39,699 nucleotides of DNA, taken from contig NZ_JACMYP010000049.1 in assembly GCF_020889705.1 (NCBI RefSeq), positions 1 to 39,699 on the forward strand. Reading direction: 5' to 3'. This stretch comes from Bradyrhizobium altum. GTDB taxonomy: Bacteria > Pseudomonadota > Alphaproteobacteria > Rhizobiales > Xanthobacteraceae. Below the pieces are notes generated by a model. It saw only the letters and a list, made by a program, of their open reading frames with translations. It was not told the DNA's origin and did no database searches. Within the stretch, counting starts at the first letter, position 1, and each line of letters opens with the position of its first letter. Shown piece after piece: positions 22,111 to 30,939 of the stretch. The position numbers and the translations under genes are program-made.

Positions 22111-23532
22111 ATGCAGGACATCCGTGAAATCCTTTCCGATGTCTGGACCGGCACCGGCGGCGCGCCGTCCGCGCTCGACGCGGTCACGCTGACCGGCAGC
22201 GAGCCGCAATTGCCGTCGTCGTTTCGGGTCGCAGCGGTGGCGCAGGTATCGATTGCCGCGGCAGGCCTTGCGGCAGCGGAGATCTGGAAAGCCCGCAGCG
22301 GCGAGCCGCAGGACGTCTCGGTCGACATGCGCCATGCCGTCGTCGAATGTCGCAGCGAGCGATATCTACGGGTCGACGACAAGCCGCCGCCGCCCGCCTG
22401 GGACAAGATCGCCGGCGTCTACCGTGTCCGCGACAACCGCTTCGTCCGCCTGCACACCAATTTCCCGCATCACCGCGACGCCGTCTGCAAGGTGCTGGGC
22501 TGCAGCGCCGAGCGCGACGAGGTCCAGGCCGCGCTGCTGCAATGGGACGGCGAGGCGTTCGAGACCGCGGCCTATGCGGCCGGCGGCGTCGTCGCCTTGA
22601 TGCGCTCATATGACGAGTGGTCAGCGACGCCGCATGCAGGAGAGCTTGCAAGACTGCCGCGGATCTCGATCGAGAAGATCGGCGACGCCGCGCCAAAGCC
22701 GTGGCCCGCGGGGAAGCGGCCGCTGGCCGGCATCCGGGTGCTCGATCTGTCGCGCGTGATCGCCGGCCCCGTGGCCGGCCGCACGCTCGCCGCGCATGGC
22801 GCCGACGTGCTGCTGATCTCCGGTCCCGATCTGCCTGATATCCCCTGGCTCACCATCGACACCGGCCGCGGCAAGCTGACGACCTTTCTCGAGCTGCGCA
22901 GCGAGGAAGGGCGGGCCGTGATGCGCGGCCTCGTCGCGCAGGCCGATATTGTCTCGCAGGGCTATCGTCCGCAGGCGATTGCGCGGCTCGGCTTCTCGCC
23001 GGAGGAGGCGGCCCGCATCAATCCCGGGATCGTCTATGTGACGCTCTCGGCCTATGGCCATGCCGGTCCGTGGGCGGAGCGCCGCGGTTTCGACTCGCTG
23101 GTACAGACCACGACCGGCTTCAATCATGCCGAGGGCCAGGTCGCCGGCGTCGACGGACCGAAGGAATTGCCGGCCCAGATGCTCGACCATGCCACCGGAT
23201 ACTTCATGGCGTTCGGCGCCATGATGGCCAGGGCACGCCAGGCACGCGAGGGCGGCAGCTGGCATGTCCGGGTGTCGCTGGCGCAAACCGGGCGCTGGCT
23301 GTGGAATCTCGGCCGCCTCGAAGGGGGGCTTGCCACCGAGGACCTGAAGGCGGATGCGGTGCAGCCCTTCATGGAGCGGCTTCCGTCCGGCTTTGGCACG
23401 CTGAGTTCGGTCCGGCACGCCGCCATCCTGTCGCGGACCCCGGCCCATTGGTCCCGTCCGGCGATGCCGCTCGGCAGCCATCCTGCTGAGTTTCCCGCCC
23501 CAGGGTTTGCTGCCCCGGAGTTTCCCGGATGA
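22111..23532 (+). CDS. CaiB/BaiF family III CoA-transferase (473 aa)
   Basis: Family III CoA-transferase, moving CoA between carboxylic acids. The N-terminal third (about 1-190) is a degenerate copy of the fold. The recognisable core begins at 'PLAGIRVLDLSRVIAGPVAG' and continues with 'AAHGADVLLISGP', 'IDTGRGKLTTFLELRSEEG', 'ADIVSQGYRPQAIARLGF', 'NPGIVYVTLSAYGHAGPWAE' and 'RGFDSLVQTTTGFNHAEG'. In classical members the catalytic Asp comes shortly before the 'YGHxGP' block. The ATG at 22111 is favoured over 22105 because AGGA at 22101-22104 is correctly spaced only for the former. The C-terminus is Pro-rich. The substrate cannot be assigned; the gene stands alone. Confidence 0.88.
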   Translation: MQDIREILSDVWTGTGGAPSALDAVTLTGSEPQLPSSFRVAAVAQVSIAAAGLAAAEIWKARSGEPQDVSVDMRHAVVECRSERYLRVDDKPPPPAWDKIAGVYRVRDNRFVRLHTNFPHHRDAVCKVLGCSAERDEVQAALLQWDGEAFETAAYAAGGVVALMRSYDEWSATPHAGELARLPRISIEKIGDAAPKPWPAGKRPLAGIRVLDLSRVIAGPVAGRTLAAHGADVLLISGPDLPDIPWLTIDTGRGKLTTFLELRSEEGRAVMRGLVAQADIVSQGYRPQAIARLGFSPEEAARINPGIVYVTLSAYGHAGPWAERRGFDSLVQTTTGFNHAEGQVAGVDGPKELPAQMLDHATGYFMAFGAMMARARQAREGGSWHVRVSLAQTGRWLWNLGRLEGGLATEDLKADAVQPFMERLPSGFGTLSSVRHAAILSRTPAHWSRPAMPLGSHPAEFPAPGFAAPEFPG

Positions 23533-23683
23533 GACATTCAGTCGCCGTTCAGGCTATCCGAACTTTAACGACGCACACCGCCGAAGTGCGATTTTTAGGT
23601 TGTTTGAAACGCCAATTCGGCACTATTAGCGCACCGCTGGGGTTGTCCCGCCGGAAGCTGCAACGATCGACCCCGCGGACCGC

Positions 23684-24931
23684 ATGCTGAAAGAGTTTAT
23701 CAAGCGAATGCAGAGCTTTAGCCGCCCGCGCCTGCTCGTGGCCACGGCGGTGCTGGTGGTCGCCTGCGCGGGCGCCTATGGCTACACCCGGTTCGGCTCG
23801 GACAAGCAGGCACCGTCGGAAGTCTCCAGCCAGTCCCGCAAGGGCGGCACGCGCTATGCACCATCGCCGGCCGAGTGGGCGAGCCTGACCTTCCAGACCG
23901 TGGCCGAGCACACCTTCCGCTCCGAACTGGTGACCGAGGGCAAGATCGGGATCGACGAGGACCGCTCCACCCCGGTCTATTCGCCCTATACCGGGCGGGT
24001 GACCCGCCTGCTGGTGCGGCCGGGTGATACCGTGGTGAAGGGGCAGCCGCTGTTCGTGATCGAAGCGGCCGACACTGTGCAGGCGCAGAACGACTACGTC
24101 GCCGCGATGACCGGCCTCAACAAGGCCCAGTCGGCGCTCGACCTGGCCCAGATCCAGGAGAAGCGCGCCAAGGACCTGTCCGAAGGCAAGGCGATCCCGC
24201 TGAAGGATTATCAGACTGCGCAGGCGACGCTGGTGCAGGCGCAGAACGACGCGCGCTCGGCGCAGACGCTGCTGGAAGCCGCGCAGAACAAGCTGCACAT
24301 CCTCGGTTTCGGCGACGAAGCCATCACCACCTTGCAGCAAAAGGGCCGCCTCAATCCGGAGACGACGGTGTTCGCGCCGATCGGCGGCACCGTGGTCCAG
24401 CGCAAGGCCGGCCCCGGCCAGTATGTCTCGACCGGCGCCAGCGACCCGGTCTATGTCATCGGCGATCTCTCGACGGTCTGGCTGATCGCCTTCGTCCGCG
24501 AATCCGACGCCGACAATGTCGCGGTCGGGCAGGACCTCACCTTCAGCGTGATGGCGCTGCCGGGCAAGGTGCTGAACGCCCGGGTCAACTATGTCGCCGC
24601 CGCGATCGACGCGACCTCGCGCCGGCTCCTGGTCCGCGCCACCATCGACAACGCCGACAATCGGCTGAAGCCCGAGATGTTCGCCAATGTGACGCTGTAT
24701 TCGAAGGGCGACCACCCGGCGGTCGGCGTGCCGAAGCAGGCGCTGATCTACGAGGGCGATCAGGTTCGCGTCTGGGTCGCGAAGGCCGACGACAAGACCA
24801 TCGAGCTGCGCCAGATCAAGCCCGGCCTCATCAATGGCGACCTCGTCGAGGTCGCCGGCAATCTCAAGCCGGGCGAGCAGATCGTGACGAAGGGAAGCCT
24901 CTTCATCGACCGCGCCGCATCAGGTACCTAG
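23684..24931 (+). CDS. RND efflux periplasmic adaptor subunit, CzcB-like (415 aa)
   Basis: Membrane-fusion protein that links the inner-membrane pump to an outer-membrane channel. It has an N-terminal anchor or signal (hydrophobic residues 17-33), a barrel-sandwich half 'YSPYTGRVTRLLVRPGDTV', an alpha-hairpin about residues 125-205 rich in Ala/Gln ('AQNDYVAAMTGLNKAQSAL' onward), the second lipoyl half 'FAPIGGTVVQRKAGPGQYV', a beta barrel with 'VWLIAFVRESDADNVAVGQ', and a membrane-proximal domain with 'VPKQALIYEGDQVRVWVA'. The heavy-metal class is inferred from the partner pump, not from metal ligands here. It forms an operon with the pump 114 nt downstream, the spacer being occupied by a repeat. 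Confidence 0.88.
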   Translation: MLKEFIKRMQSFSRPRLLVATAVLVVACAGAYGYTRFGSDKQAPSEVSSQSRKGGTRYAPSPAEWASLTFQTVAEHTFRSELVTEGKIGIDEDRSTPVYSPYTGRVTRLLVRPGDTVVKGQPLFVIEAADTVQAQNDYVAAMTGLNKAQSALDLAQIQEKRAKDLSEGKAIPLKDYQTAQATLVQAQNDARSAQTLLEAAQNKLHILGFGDEAITTLQQKGRLNPETTVFAPIGGTVVQRKAGPGQYVSTGASDPVYVIGDLSTVWLIAFVRESDADNVAVGQDLTFSVMALPGKVLNARVNYVAAAIDATSRRLLVRATIDNADNRLKPEMFANVTLYSKGDHPAVGVPKQALIYEGDQVRVWVAKADDKTIELRQIKPGLINGDLVEVAGNLKPGEQIVTKGSLFIDRAASGT

Positions 24932-24933
24932 CA

Positions 24934-25005
24934 GCATGATCCGGAAAAGTGGGAACCGGCTTTCCCTCGCGACAAACGCGGAACGCGTTTGCGCGGAGAC
25001 CATGC
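24934..25005. repeat. Short interspersed palindromic repeat (family F) between adaptor and pump genes
   Basis: It begins GCATGATCCGGAAAAGTG only 2 nt after the adaptor stop and ends GAGACCATGC near 25005. The interior contains AAACGCGGAACGCGTTT, a near-perfect palindrome. It is longer than the related copy at 21990-22034. Placed inside an operon, it can fold in the mRNA and may uncouple adaptor and pump expression. Confidence 0.65.
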
Positions 25006-25045
25006 TCACCAAGAAAAATCCTCTCCGTTGAAAGTGCCGATCTGA

Positions 25046-28000
25046 ATGGATCGCCTCGTCGCCCTTGCCGTCAATCGCCGCTACTTGATGGTGGCCATGT
25101 TCGTCGTCGTCATCATCGGCGGCCTGCTTGCGTTCAAGCAGCTCAATATCGAGGCCTATCCCGATCCGACCCCGCCGATGGTCGACATCGTGACGCAGAG
25201 CCCGGGCCTCTCGGCCGAGGAGATCGAGCGCTACATCACGATCCCGATCGAGACCCAGGTCGCCGGCATCAAGAACCTCAAGACCATCCGCACAATCTCG
25301 CTGTACGGCCTGTCCGACGTCAAGCTGCAGTTCTCCTTCGACTACACCTACGACGAGGCGCTGCAGCAGGTGCTCAACCGGTTGTCGCAGCTCGCGCCGC
25401 TGCCCGGCAACGTGCAGCCCGGCATCTCCCCGACCAGCCCGATCGGCGAAATCTTCCGCTACCGGCTGAAGGGCCCGCCGAACTACAGCGTGCTCGACCT
25501 CAAGACGTTGCAGGACTGGGTGCTGCAACGCCGCTTCCGCGCGGTGCCCGGCGTGATCGACGTCACCGGCTGGGGCGGCAAGACCAAGACCTACGAGATC
25601 CAGGTCGACTTCAACAAGCTGGTCGCCAACGGCCTGACGCTGCCGCAGGTGCTGCAGGCGGTTTCCAACGCCAACATCAATGTCGGCGGCAACACTGTGA
25701 ATATCGGCTCGCAATCGGCCGTGGTGCGCGGCGTCGGTCTGATCCGTTCGATCGACGATCTTGCCAACACCATGATCTCACAATCGGGCGGCAATCCGGT
25801 GCTGGTCAGGGACATCGGCGCCGTCACGATCGGCGAGAAGCCGCGGCTCGGCATCGCCGGCATCGACAATGACGACGACATCGTGCAGGGCATCGTGCTG
25901 ATGCGCCGCGGTGAGCAGAGCTCGCCGACCATTGCCCGCGTCGAGCAACTGGTCAACCAGATCAACAATTCCTCGATCCTGCCGCCGGGCGTCAAGATCG
26001 AGCGCATCTACGACCGCAAGGATCTGATCGAGCTCACCACCCACACCGTGCTGCACAACATGGTGGTCGGCATCCTCCTGATCGTGCTGCTGCAGTGGAT
26101 CTTCCTCGGCGACCTGCGCAGCGCGCTGATCGTCGGCGCGACGATCCCGTTCGCGTTGTTCTTCGCCGTGATCATCCTGGTGCTGCGCGGCGAATCCGCC
26201 AATCTGCTCTCGGTCGGCGCGATCGATTTCGGCCTGATCGTCGACGCCACCGTGATCATGGTGGAGGCGATCTTCCGCCGGCTGTCGCAGACCACCGCGC
26301 TGTCGGAAGACGAGCGAAGCCACATTTCCGACGACACGGTGATGGGGATGAAGAGCCATGCGATCCTGTCGGCGGCGGCCGACGTATCGCGCTCGATCTT
26401 CTTCGCCGCGACCATCATCGTCGCCGCGTTCCTGCCGCTGTTCACGCTGGGTGGCGTCGAGGGCAACATCTTCGGGCCGATGGCGCGAACCTATGCCTAT
26501 GCGTTGGCGGGCGGATTGCTGGCGACGTTCACGATCACGCCGGCGCTGAGCGCGATCATCCTGCCGGCGCATATTCACGAAACCGAAACCTGGATCGTCA
26601 AGAAGCTCGATGCGATCTACCTGCCGACCCTGAACTGGGCGATCGGCAACCGCAAGATCGTGATGGCCGGTGCGGCCGGCCTCGTGGTCATGACCATCAT
26701 CTTCGTGCGGTTCCTCGGCCTCGAATTCCTGCCCAAGCTGGAAGAGGGCAATCTGTGGATCCGCGCCACGCTGCCGCCGACGATCTCGCTGCAGGAAGGC
26801 AACGCCTATGTCAACGAAATGCGGAAGCTGATCAGCAGCCGTCCCGAGGTGGTGTCGGTGGTGTCGCAGCACGGCCGTCCCGACGACGGCACCGACGCCG
26901 CCGGATTCTTCAATGCTGAATTCTTCGCGCCGCTGAAGCCGGCCGGCGAATGGCCGGGCACGCATGACAAGGACGTGCTCACCGCGCAATTGCTCGCGCA
27001 GTTGCAGGACAAGTTCCCTGGCGTCGAATTCAACTTCTCGCAATACCTGCAGGACAACGTGTCGGAGGCGGTGTCCGGCGTGAAGGGCGAGAACTCGATC
27101 AAGCTCTATGGCAACGATTTGCAGGCGCTGACCGACACCGCCAACAAGATCAAATCCGTGTTGGCGACAGTGCAAGGTGTCACCGACCTCGCGGTGTTCA
27201 CCTCGCTCGGCCAGCCGACCGTCCAGATCGACGTCGACCGGGCGCGGGCGGCGCGCTACGGCCTGTCACCGGGCGACATCAACGCCACGATCAAGGTCGC
27301 CGTCGGTGGCGACACCGCGGGCGATCTCTACGAACCCGGCAGCGACCGGCACTTTCCGATCATCGTCCGCCTTGCGCCGGAACATCGCAAGAGCGCGGAG
27401 GCGATCCAGAATCTGCGGATCGGGGCAGCGAATCCGAATGGCGGGGTCACGCAAATCCCGCTCTCTGAAGTGGCCTCGATCAAGCTGATCTCCGGCGCGG
27501 CCTACATCTATCGCGAGCAGCAGGAGCGCTATCTGCCGATCAAGTTCTCGGTGCGTGACCGCGACCTCGGCAGCGCGATCCTGGAAGCGCAGCAGAAGGT
27601 CAACGAGCAGGTCCAGTTGCCACCCGGCTCGCGTATCGAATGGGTGGGCGAGTTCGGCAATTTGCAGGACGCGATCAAGCGGCTGTCGGTCGTGGTGCCG
27701 ATCAGCCTCGTGCTGATCGCGGTGCTGCTGTTCTTGAATTTCGGCTCGATGGTCGACACCATGCTCGCGATGAGCGTGATTCCGATGGCGATCTTCGGCG
27801 GTGTGCTCGGGCTGCTGATCTCGGGTATTCCATTCAGCGTGTCGGCGGCGATCGGCTTCATCGCGCTGTTCGGCATCGCGGTGATGGACGGCATCATCAT
27901 CCTGTCGCAGTTCAACCAGCTGATCGACGAAGGCTATGACCGGATGCGCGCGGTGATCCGCACCGGCGAGCTGCAGCTTCGTCCGGTGTTGATGACCTGC

Positions 28001-28180
28001 GTCGTCGCCGGCATCGGCCTGTTGCCGGCGGCGGTGTCGGAGGGCATCGGCTCGCAGGTGCAGAAGCCGCTCGCCATCGTCGTCGTCACCGGCATGATGG
28101 TGGCGCCGCTGGTGATCCTGATCACGCTGCCGGTCCTGATCTCCTACTTCTCGCGCCGGCCGAAGGACAACGTCAGGTAA
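25046..28180 (+). CDS. HME-type RND efflux pump, CzcA/CusA family (1044 aa)
   Basis: Inner-membrane proton-driven exporter of the heavy-metal efflux RND class. It has the twelve-helix RND plan: N-terminal helix 'RRYLMVAMFVVVIIGGLLAF', 'YPDPTPPMVDIVTQSPGLSA' opening the first large periplasmic loop, transmembrane helix 4 'AIDFGLIVDATVIMVEAIF', and the C-terminal half ending with 'ITLPVLISYFSRRP'. Acidic residues D394, D400 and E407 in helix 4 have the same 6- and 7-residue spacing as the essential D402, D408 and E415 of CzcA, placing it among divalent-cation exporters or close relatives. The ribosome site is poor. The matching outer-membrane protein may be the TolC-like protein at 29279-30697, which is on the other strand. 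Confidence 0.88.
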   Translation: MDRLVALAVNRRYLMVAMFVVVIIGGLLAFKQLNIEAYPDPTPPMVDIVTQSPGLSAEEIERYITIPIETQVAGIKNLKTIRTISLYGLSDVKLQFSFDYTYDEALQQVLNRLSQLAPLPGNVQPGISPTSPIGEIFRYRLKGPPNYSVLDLKTLQDWVLQRRFRAVPGVIDVTGWGGKTKTYEIQVDFNKLVANGLTLPQVLQAVSNANINVGGNTVNIGSQSAVVRGVGLIRSIDDLANTMISQSGGNPVLVRDIGAVTIGEKPRLGIAGIDNDDDIVQGIVLMRRGEQSSPTIARVEQLVNQINNSSILPPGVKIERIYDRKDLIELTTHTVLHNMVVGILLIVLLQWIFLGDLRSALIVGATIPFALFFAVIILVLRGESANLLSVGAIDFGLIVDATVIMVEAIFRRLSQTTALSEDERSHISDDTVMGMKSHAILSAAADVSRSIFFAATIIVAAFLPLFTLGGVEGNIFGPMARTYAYALAGGLLATFTITPALSAIILPAHIHETETWIVKKLDAIYLPTLNWAIGNRKIVMAGAAGLVVMTIIFVRFLGLEFLPKLEEGNLWIRATLPPTISLQEGNAYVNEMRKLISSRPEVVSVVSQHGRPDDGTDAAGFFNAEFFAPLKPAGEWPGTHDKDVLTAQLLAQLQDKFPGVEFNFSQYLQDNVSEAVSGVKGENSIKLYGNDLQALTDTANKIKSVLATVQGVTDLAVFTSLGQPTVQIDVDRARAARYGLSPGDINATIKVAVGGDTAGDLYEPGSDRHFPIIVRLAPEHRKSAEAIQNLRIGAANPNGGVTQIPLSEVASIKLISGAAYIYREQQERYLPIKFSVRDRDLGSAILEAQQKVNEQVQLPPGSRIEWVGEFGNLQDAIKRLSVVVPISLVLIAVLLFLNFGSMVDTMLAMSVIPMAIFGGVLGLLISGIPFSVSAAIGFIALFGIAVMDGIIILSQFNQLIDEGYDRMRAVIRTGELQLRPVLMTCVVAGIGLLPAAVSEGIGSQVQKPLAIVVVTGMMVAPLVILITLPVLISYFSRRPKDNVR

Positions 28181-29141
28181 AGCCGTAGAGCCGCGCCGGA
28201 TTGTCGACCAGGATGGTCTTGCGCACCGCGGCATCCGGCGCCCAGACCGGAAGCTGATTGAGGAGGCGGCCGTCGTCGATCTGGTACAGCGGCGTGACGT
28301 CGGTGACCTTCTTGCCTTGCGGCGTCACCGAATCCGGATGCGGCCAGTCGGTGCCCCAGACGATGCGCTCGGCATTGGCCGCGATCAGCGCCTGGGCCAG
28401 CGGCGCGGCGTCGGCATAGTCGGGCGCGAGCCTGGAGGCGCGATAGGCGCCGGAAATCTTGACATACGCCTTGCCGGATTTGACCAGCGCGAGCAGGTCG
28501 TCAAATCCCGGTTGGCCCGTGCCGAGCGCGGCCTCGGCGCCGCCGAAATGGTCGAACACCACGGGTACCGGCGCTGCCGCGACCAGGTCCTTGATCGCCG
28601 AGATCATGGCGAGGCTGGTGAACAGCTGCACGTGCCAGCCGCGCGCCTTCATCCGCTCGACCGCGGCCGAAAAGCGCTGCCGGCCGACATTGGGATCGTT
28701 GACGCCGCCGGTCGCGAGGTTGAGGCGGATGCCGCAGAAGCCGGCCTTCTGCATGGCGTCGAGATCGCTCTCGCTGGTCTTGTCGTCGATCACGGCGACG
28801 CCGCGCCCCGTGGGGCCGCGCGCCGTCATGCCGAACAGCGTCGACGAATTGTCGGGGCCGTAGACGCTTGGCGTCACGATCACCACGCGCTCGACATGCA
28901 GCGCCTTGTGCAGCGCGCTCATCGCTTCCGGCGAGGCTGGTTCCGGCGTGTAGACGCGGCCGGCGAAGAACGGGAATTTCGCGGGATCGCCATGGACGTG
29001 GGTATGGCAGTCGCAAGCACCGGCAGGCACGTCGAAGTTCACTGGAGTGGATGGTTGCGCTGCCTTGGAAAATGCGTTGCTGCTGGTCATGGTCACTCCC
29101 GCTGCGATGGAAGCCAGCATCATACTGCGTCGCGTCAGCAT
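28173..29141 (-). CDS. Exported amidohydrolase_2 family hydrolase, LigI-like (322 aa)
   Basis: TIM-barrel metal hydrolase of the amidohydrolase-2 group, closest in pattern to 2-pyrone-4,6-dicarboxylate and sulfomuconolactone hydrolases. The HxH metal motif is 'CDCHTHVHGD' (H46, H48), 'VFDHFGG' carries a further His, and 'VWGTDWPHPDS' has the catalytic Asp. The N-terminus 'MLTRRSMMLASIAAGVTM' has twin arginines followed by a hydrophobic stretch, so a Tat signal is likely, unlike most cytoplasmic relatives. The start at 29141 follows a GGGAG site; the longer open frame upstream is not protein-like. Its stop overlaps that of the RND pump by 8 nt, tail to tail. The lactone substrate is a guess. 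Confidence 0.85.
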   Translation of the reverse strand: MLTRRSMMLASIAAGVTMTSSNAFSKAAQPSTPVNFDVPAGACDCHTHVHGDPAKFPFFAGRVYTPEPASPEAMSALHKALHVERVVIVTPSVYGPDNSSTLFGMTARGPTGRGVAVIDDKTSESDLDAMQKAGFCGIRLNLATGGVNDPNVGRQRFSAAVERMKARGWHVQLFTSLAMISAIKDLVAAAPVPVVFDHFGGAEAALGTGQPGFDDLLALVKSGKAYVKISGAYRASRLAPDYADAAPLAQALIAANAERIVWGTDWPHPDSVTPQGKKVTDVTPLYQIDDGRLLNQLPVWAPDAAVRKTILVDNPARLYGFT

Positions 29142-29278
29142 TGGACGTCTCCCTGCGGGCTCGGCTGTTATGCGCGCACTCCGCGCACCGGCATGTTGAT
29201 GGCCGGCGGGGGCGGAGGTTATCGGCGGAGAGAGCGGGCGAAAAGGTCCGGTTCGCGGTGCGAACGGTTCCACAAAGC

Positions 29279-30697
29279 CTATTGTCCCGACGGCGTGCGC
29301 AGGCCATGCCAGGCGTCGCGCACCTGATGGTAGTGCACCTCGGGCAGATAGTCGGGCGTCTTGAGATTGAGCGTCTTGACGTCGAGGCGTCCGGTCGCGC
29401 TGAGCAGCGTGTAGGAGGCGATCACGCGATCGCGCTGCGCGCCGATCAGCCGGGCCCGCGCCGTGATCAGATCCTGCTGGGCGTTGAGCACGTCGACCGT
29501 GGTGCGCTGGCCGCCGGCGGCTTCCTTCTGCACGCCGGCGAGCGCAACCTCCGCGGCCTTCACCTCGGACTCGGAGGCGGACACTGCGATCTTGGCGCCC
29601 TCATTGGCGACCCAGGCGCTGACCACGGCGGTCTTGGCCTGGTTGCGGACCTGGTCCAGCACGAGGCGGCTCTGCGCCGCGACTTCCTTGGCCTGCCGGG
29701 TCTGCGAGGCCGCGGTGCCGCCGTCATAGATCGGCTGCGTGACCTGGCCGATCACCGAGGCCTGGTCGGTCCCGAAAGTGCCGAGCGTGGGGTCGCTGTC
29801 GCGGCTGCGGCTGACGCTGCCTTGCAGGGTGACGTTCGGCATCAGGCTGCTCTCGGCGACGCGGATCGAGGTCGAGGCGACGTCGACGTCGAAGCCCGCG
29901 GCCATCACGGCCGGATGCTCGCGCACTGCAAGTGCGATCGAATCCTCGCGGCTGCGCGGCAGCAGCCGGTCGATGGTCTCGGCCGGACGCAGTTGCGACG
30001 GCGCGCTGCCGACCACCTGCGCATAGGTCGCCTGGCTGATCGCGAAGTTGACCTCGGCGGCGTTGAGATCGGATAGGCCGCGGTTGAGCCGGGCCTCTGC
30101 CTGCGCGGTATCGGTCGGCGTGACGTCGCCGGCATTGAGGCGGCGCTGGGTGATCGCCTGGGTCTCCTTCAGGAAGGCGACGTTGGCGCGCTGCGCCTCG
30201 ACCAGGGTCTGGTTGGCCAGCACGTTGGTATAGGCGGTGACGGCGTCGAGCAGCACGCCCTGGCCGACATTGCGCAGGGCCTCGCGGCCGGACTGCACCT
30301 GCAACTCGGCGACGCGGACGCTGTTGGCGGTCTTGAAGCCGTTGAACAGGGTCTGGGTCACGGTGACCCCGATCTGCCAGGGCTTCAGCGTCGCGCCCTG
30401 GATCACGTTGCCGGGCAACTGGTCGCGCACCGCCTGCAGGCCGAGCGAGAGGCCGGCGGTGATCTGGGGGCGGTAACCGGCCAGCGCCTGCGGCACGTTC
30501 TCGTCGGTCGCGCGCTGACGTGCCCGCTCGGCATTGAGCTGCGGATTGGTCTGATATGCCTTGGCCATGGCTTCGGGCAGGCTCTCGGCGCGCGCCGCGG
30601 TGTCAGTCAGCAGCGCGCAGGCCAGCACGCCAAGGCCGATGCCCGACAAAAGCACGCGCCTTGCTACGTCGCCAACCCTCGCGGCACGCCCAACCAT
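29279..30697 (-). CDS. TolC family outer-membrane channel protein (472 aa)
   Basis: Outer-membrane efflux or type I secretion channel. A signal peptide is visible (hydrophobic residues about 14-31, cleavage near 'AARAESLPEAM'). The TolC repeats start with 'LPEAMAKAYQTNPQLNAERA', then 'TQTLFNGFKTANSVRVAE', 'RRLNAGDVTPTDTAQAEARL' and, in the second repeat, 'TQPIYDGGTAASQTRQAKE' and 'GGQRTTVDVLNAQQDLITAR'. Duplicated helical hairpins and normal length support a working channel. The start is uncertain; 30697 is the last Met before the leader. It is transcribed away from the CoA-hydrolase gene and opposite to the RND genes, so it may serve several pumps. Confidence 0.9.
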   Translation of the reverse strand: MVGRAARVGDVARRVLLSGIGLGVLACALLTDTAARAESLPEAMAKAYQTNPQLNAERARQRATDENVPQALAGYRPQITAGLSLGLQAVRDQLPGNVIQGATLKPWQIGVTVTQTLFNGFKTANSVRVAELQVQSGREALRNVGQGVLLDAVTAYTNVLANQTLVEAQRANVAFLKETQAITQRRLNAGDVTPTDTAQAEARLNRGLSDLNAAEVNFAISQATYAQVVGSAPSQLRPAETIDRLLPRSREDSIALAVREHPAVMAAGFDVDVASTSIRVAESSLMPNVTLQGSVSRSRDSDPTLGTFGTDQASVIGQVTQPIYDGGTAASQTRQAKEVAAQSRLVLDQVRNQAKTAVVSAWVANEGAKIAVSASESEVKAAEVALAGVQKEAAGGQRTTVDVLNAQQDLITARARLIGAQRDRVIASYTLLSATGRLDVKTLNLKTPDYLPEVHYHQVRDAWHGLRTPSGQ

Positions 30698-30939
30698 GTG
30701 ATCCCGCAAACCAAAACCCCGGCAGTCCGCTCTCGCCGATGCCGTCGACACATCTACCTGTTTAGGGGGCGGCACCGCCACAGGCAAACCGCCACGCGAC
30801 ATCTGCACATCATTTCGGTTGTTGTCTGTTGCCGGTTCGTCACAGGCGAACGCAGCTGTCATATGAAGTATAAGTTTGAACCGCCGGCCGCCGATTCAGC
30901 GATGCCGGTCATCCCCTGCCTGCCCCGGGTTCATCGCAG

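Noticed and set aside
6184..24000. CRISPR array
   Set aside because: The repeats are unlike one another, widely scattered and internally palindromic; there is no regular repeat-spacer unit and no cas gene.
23684..30697. A single tripartite efflux operon including the TolC-like gene
   Set aside because: Adaptor and pump are on the + strand; the TolC-like gene is on the minus strand beyond an amidohydrolase, so it is not co-transcribed. A functional partnership remains possible.
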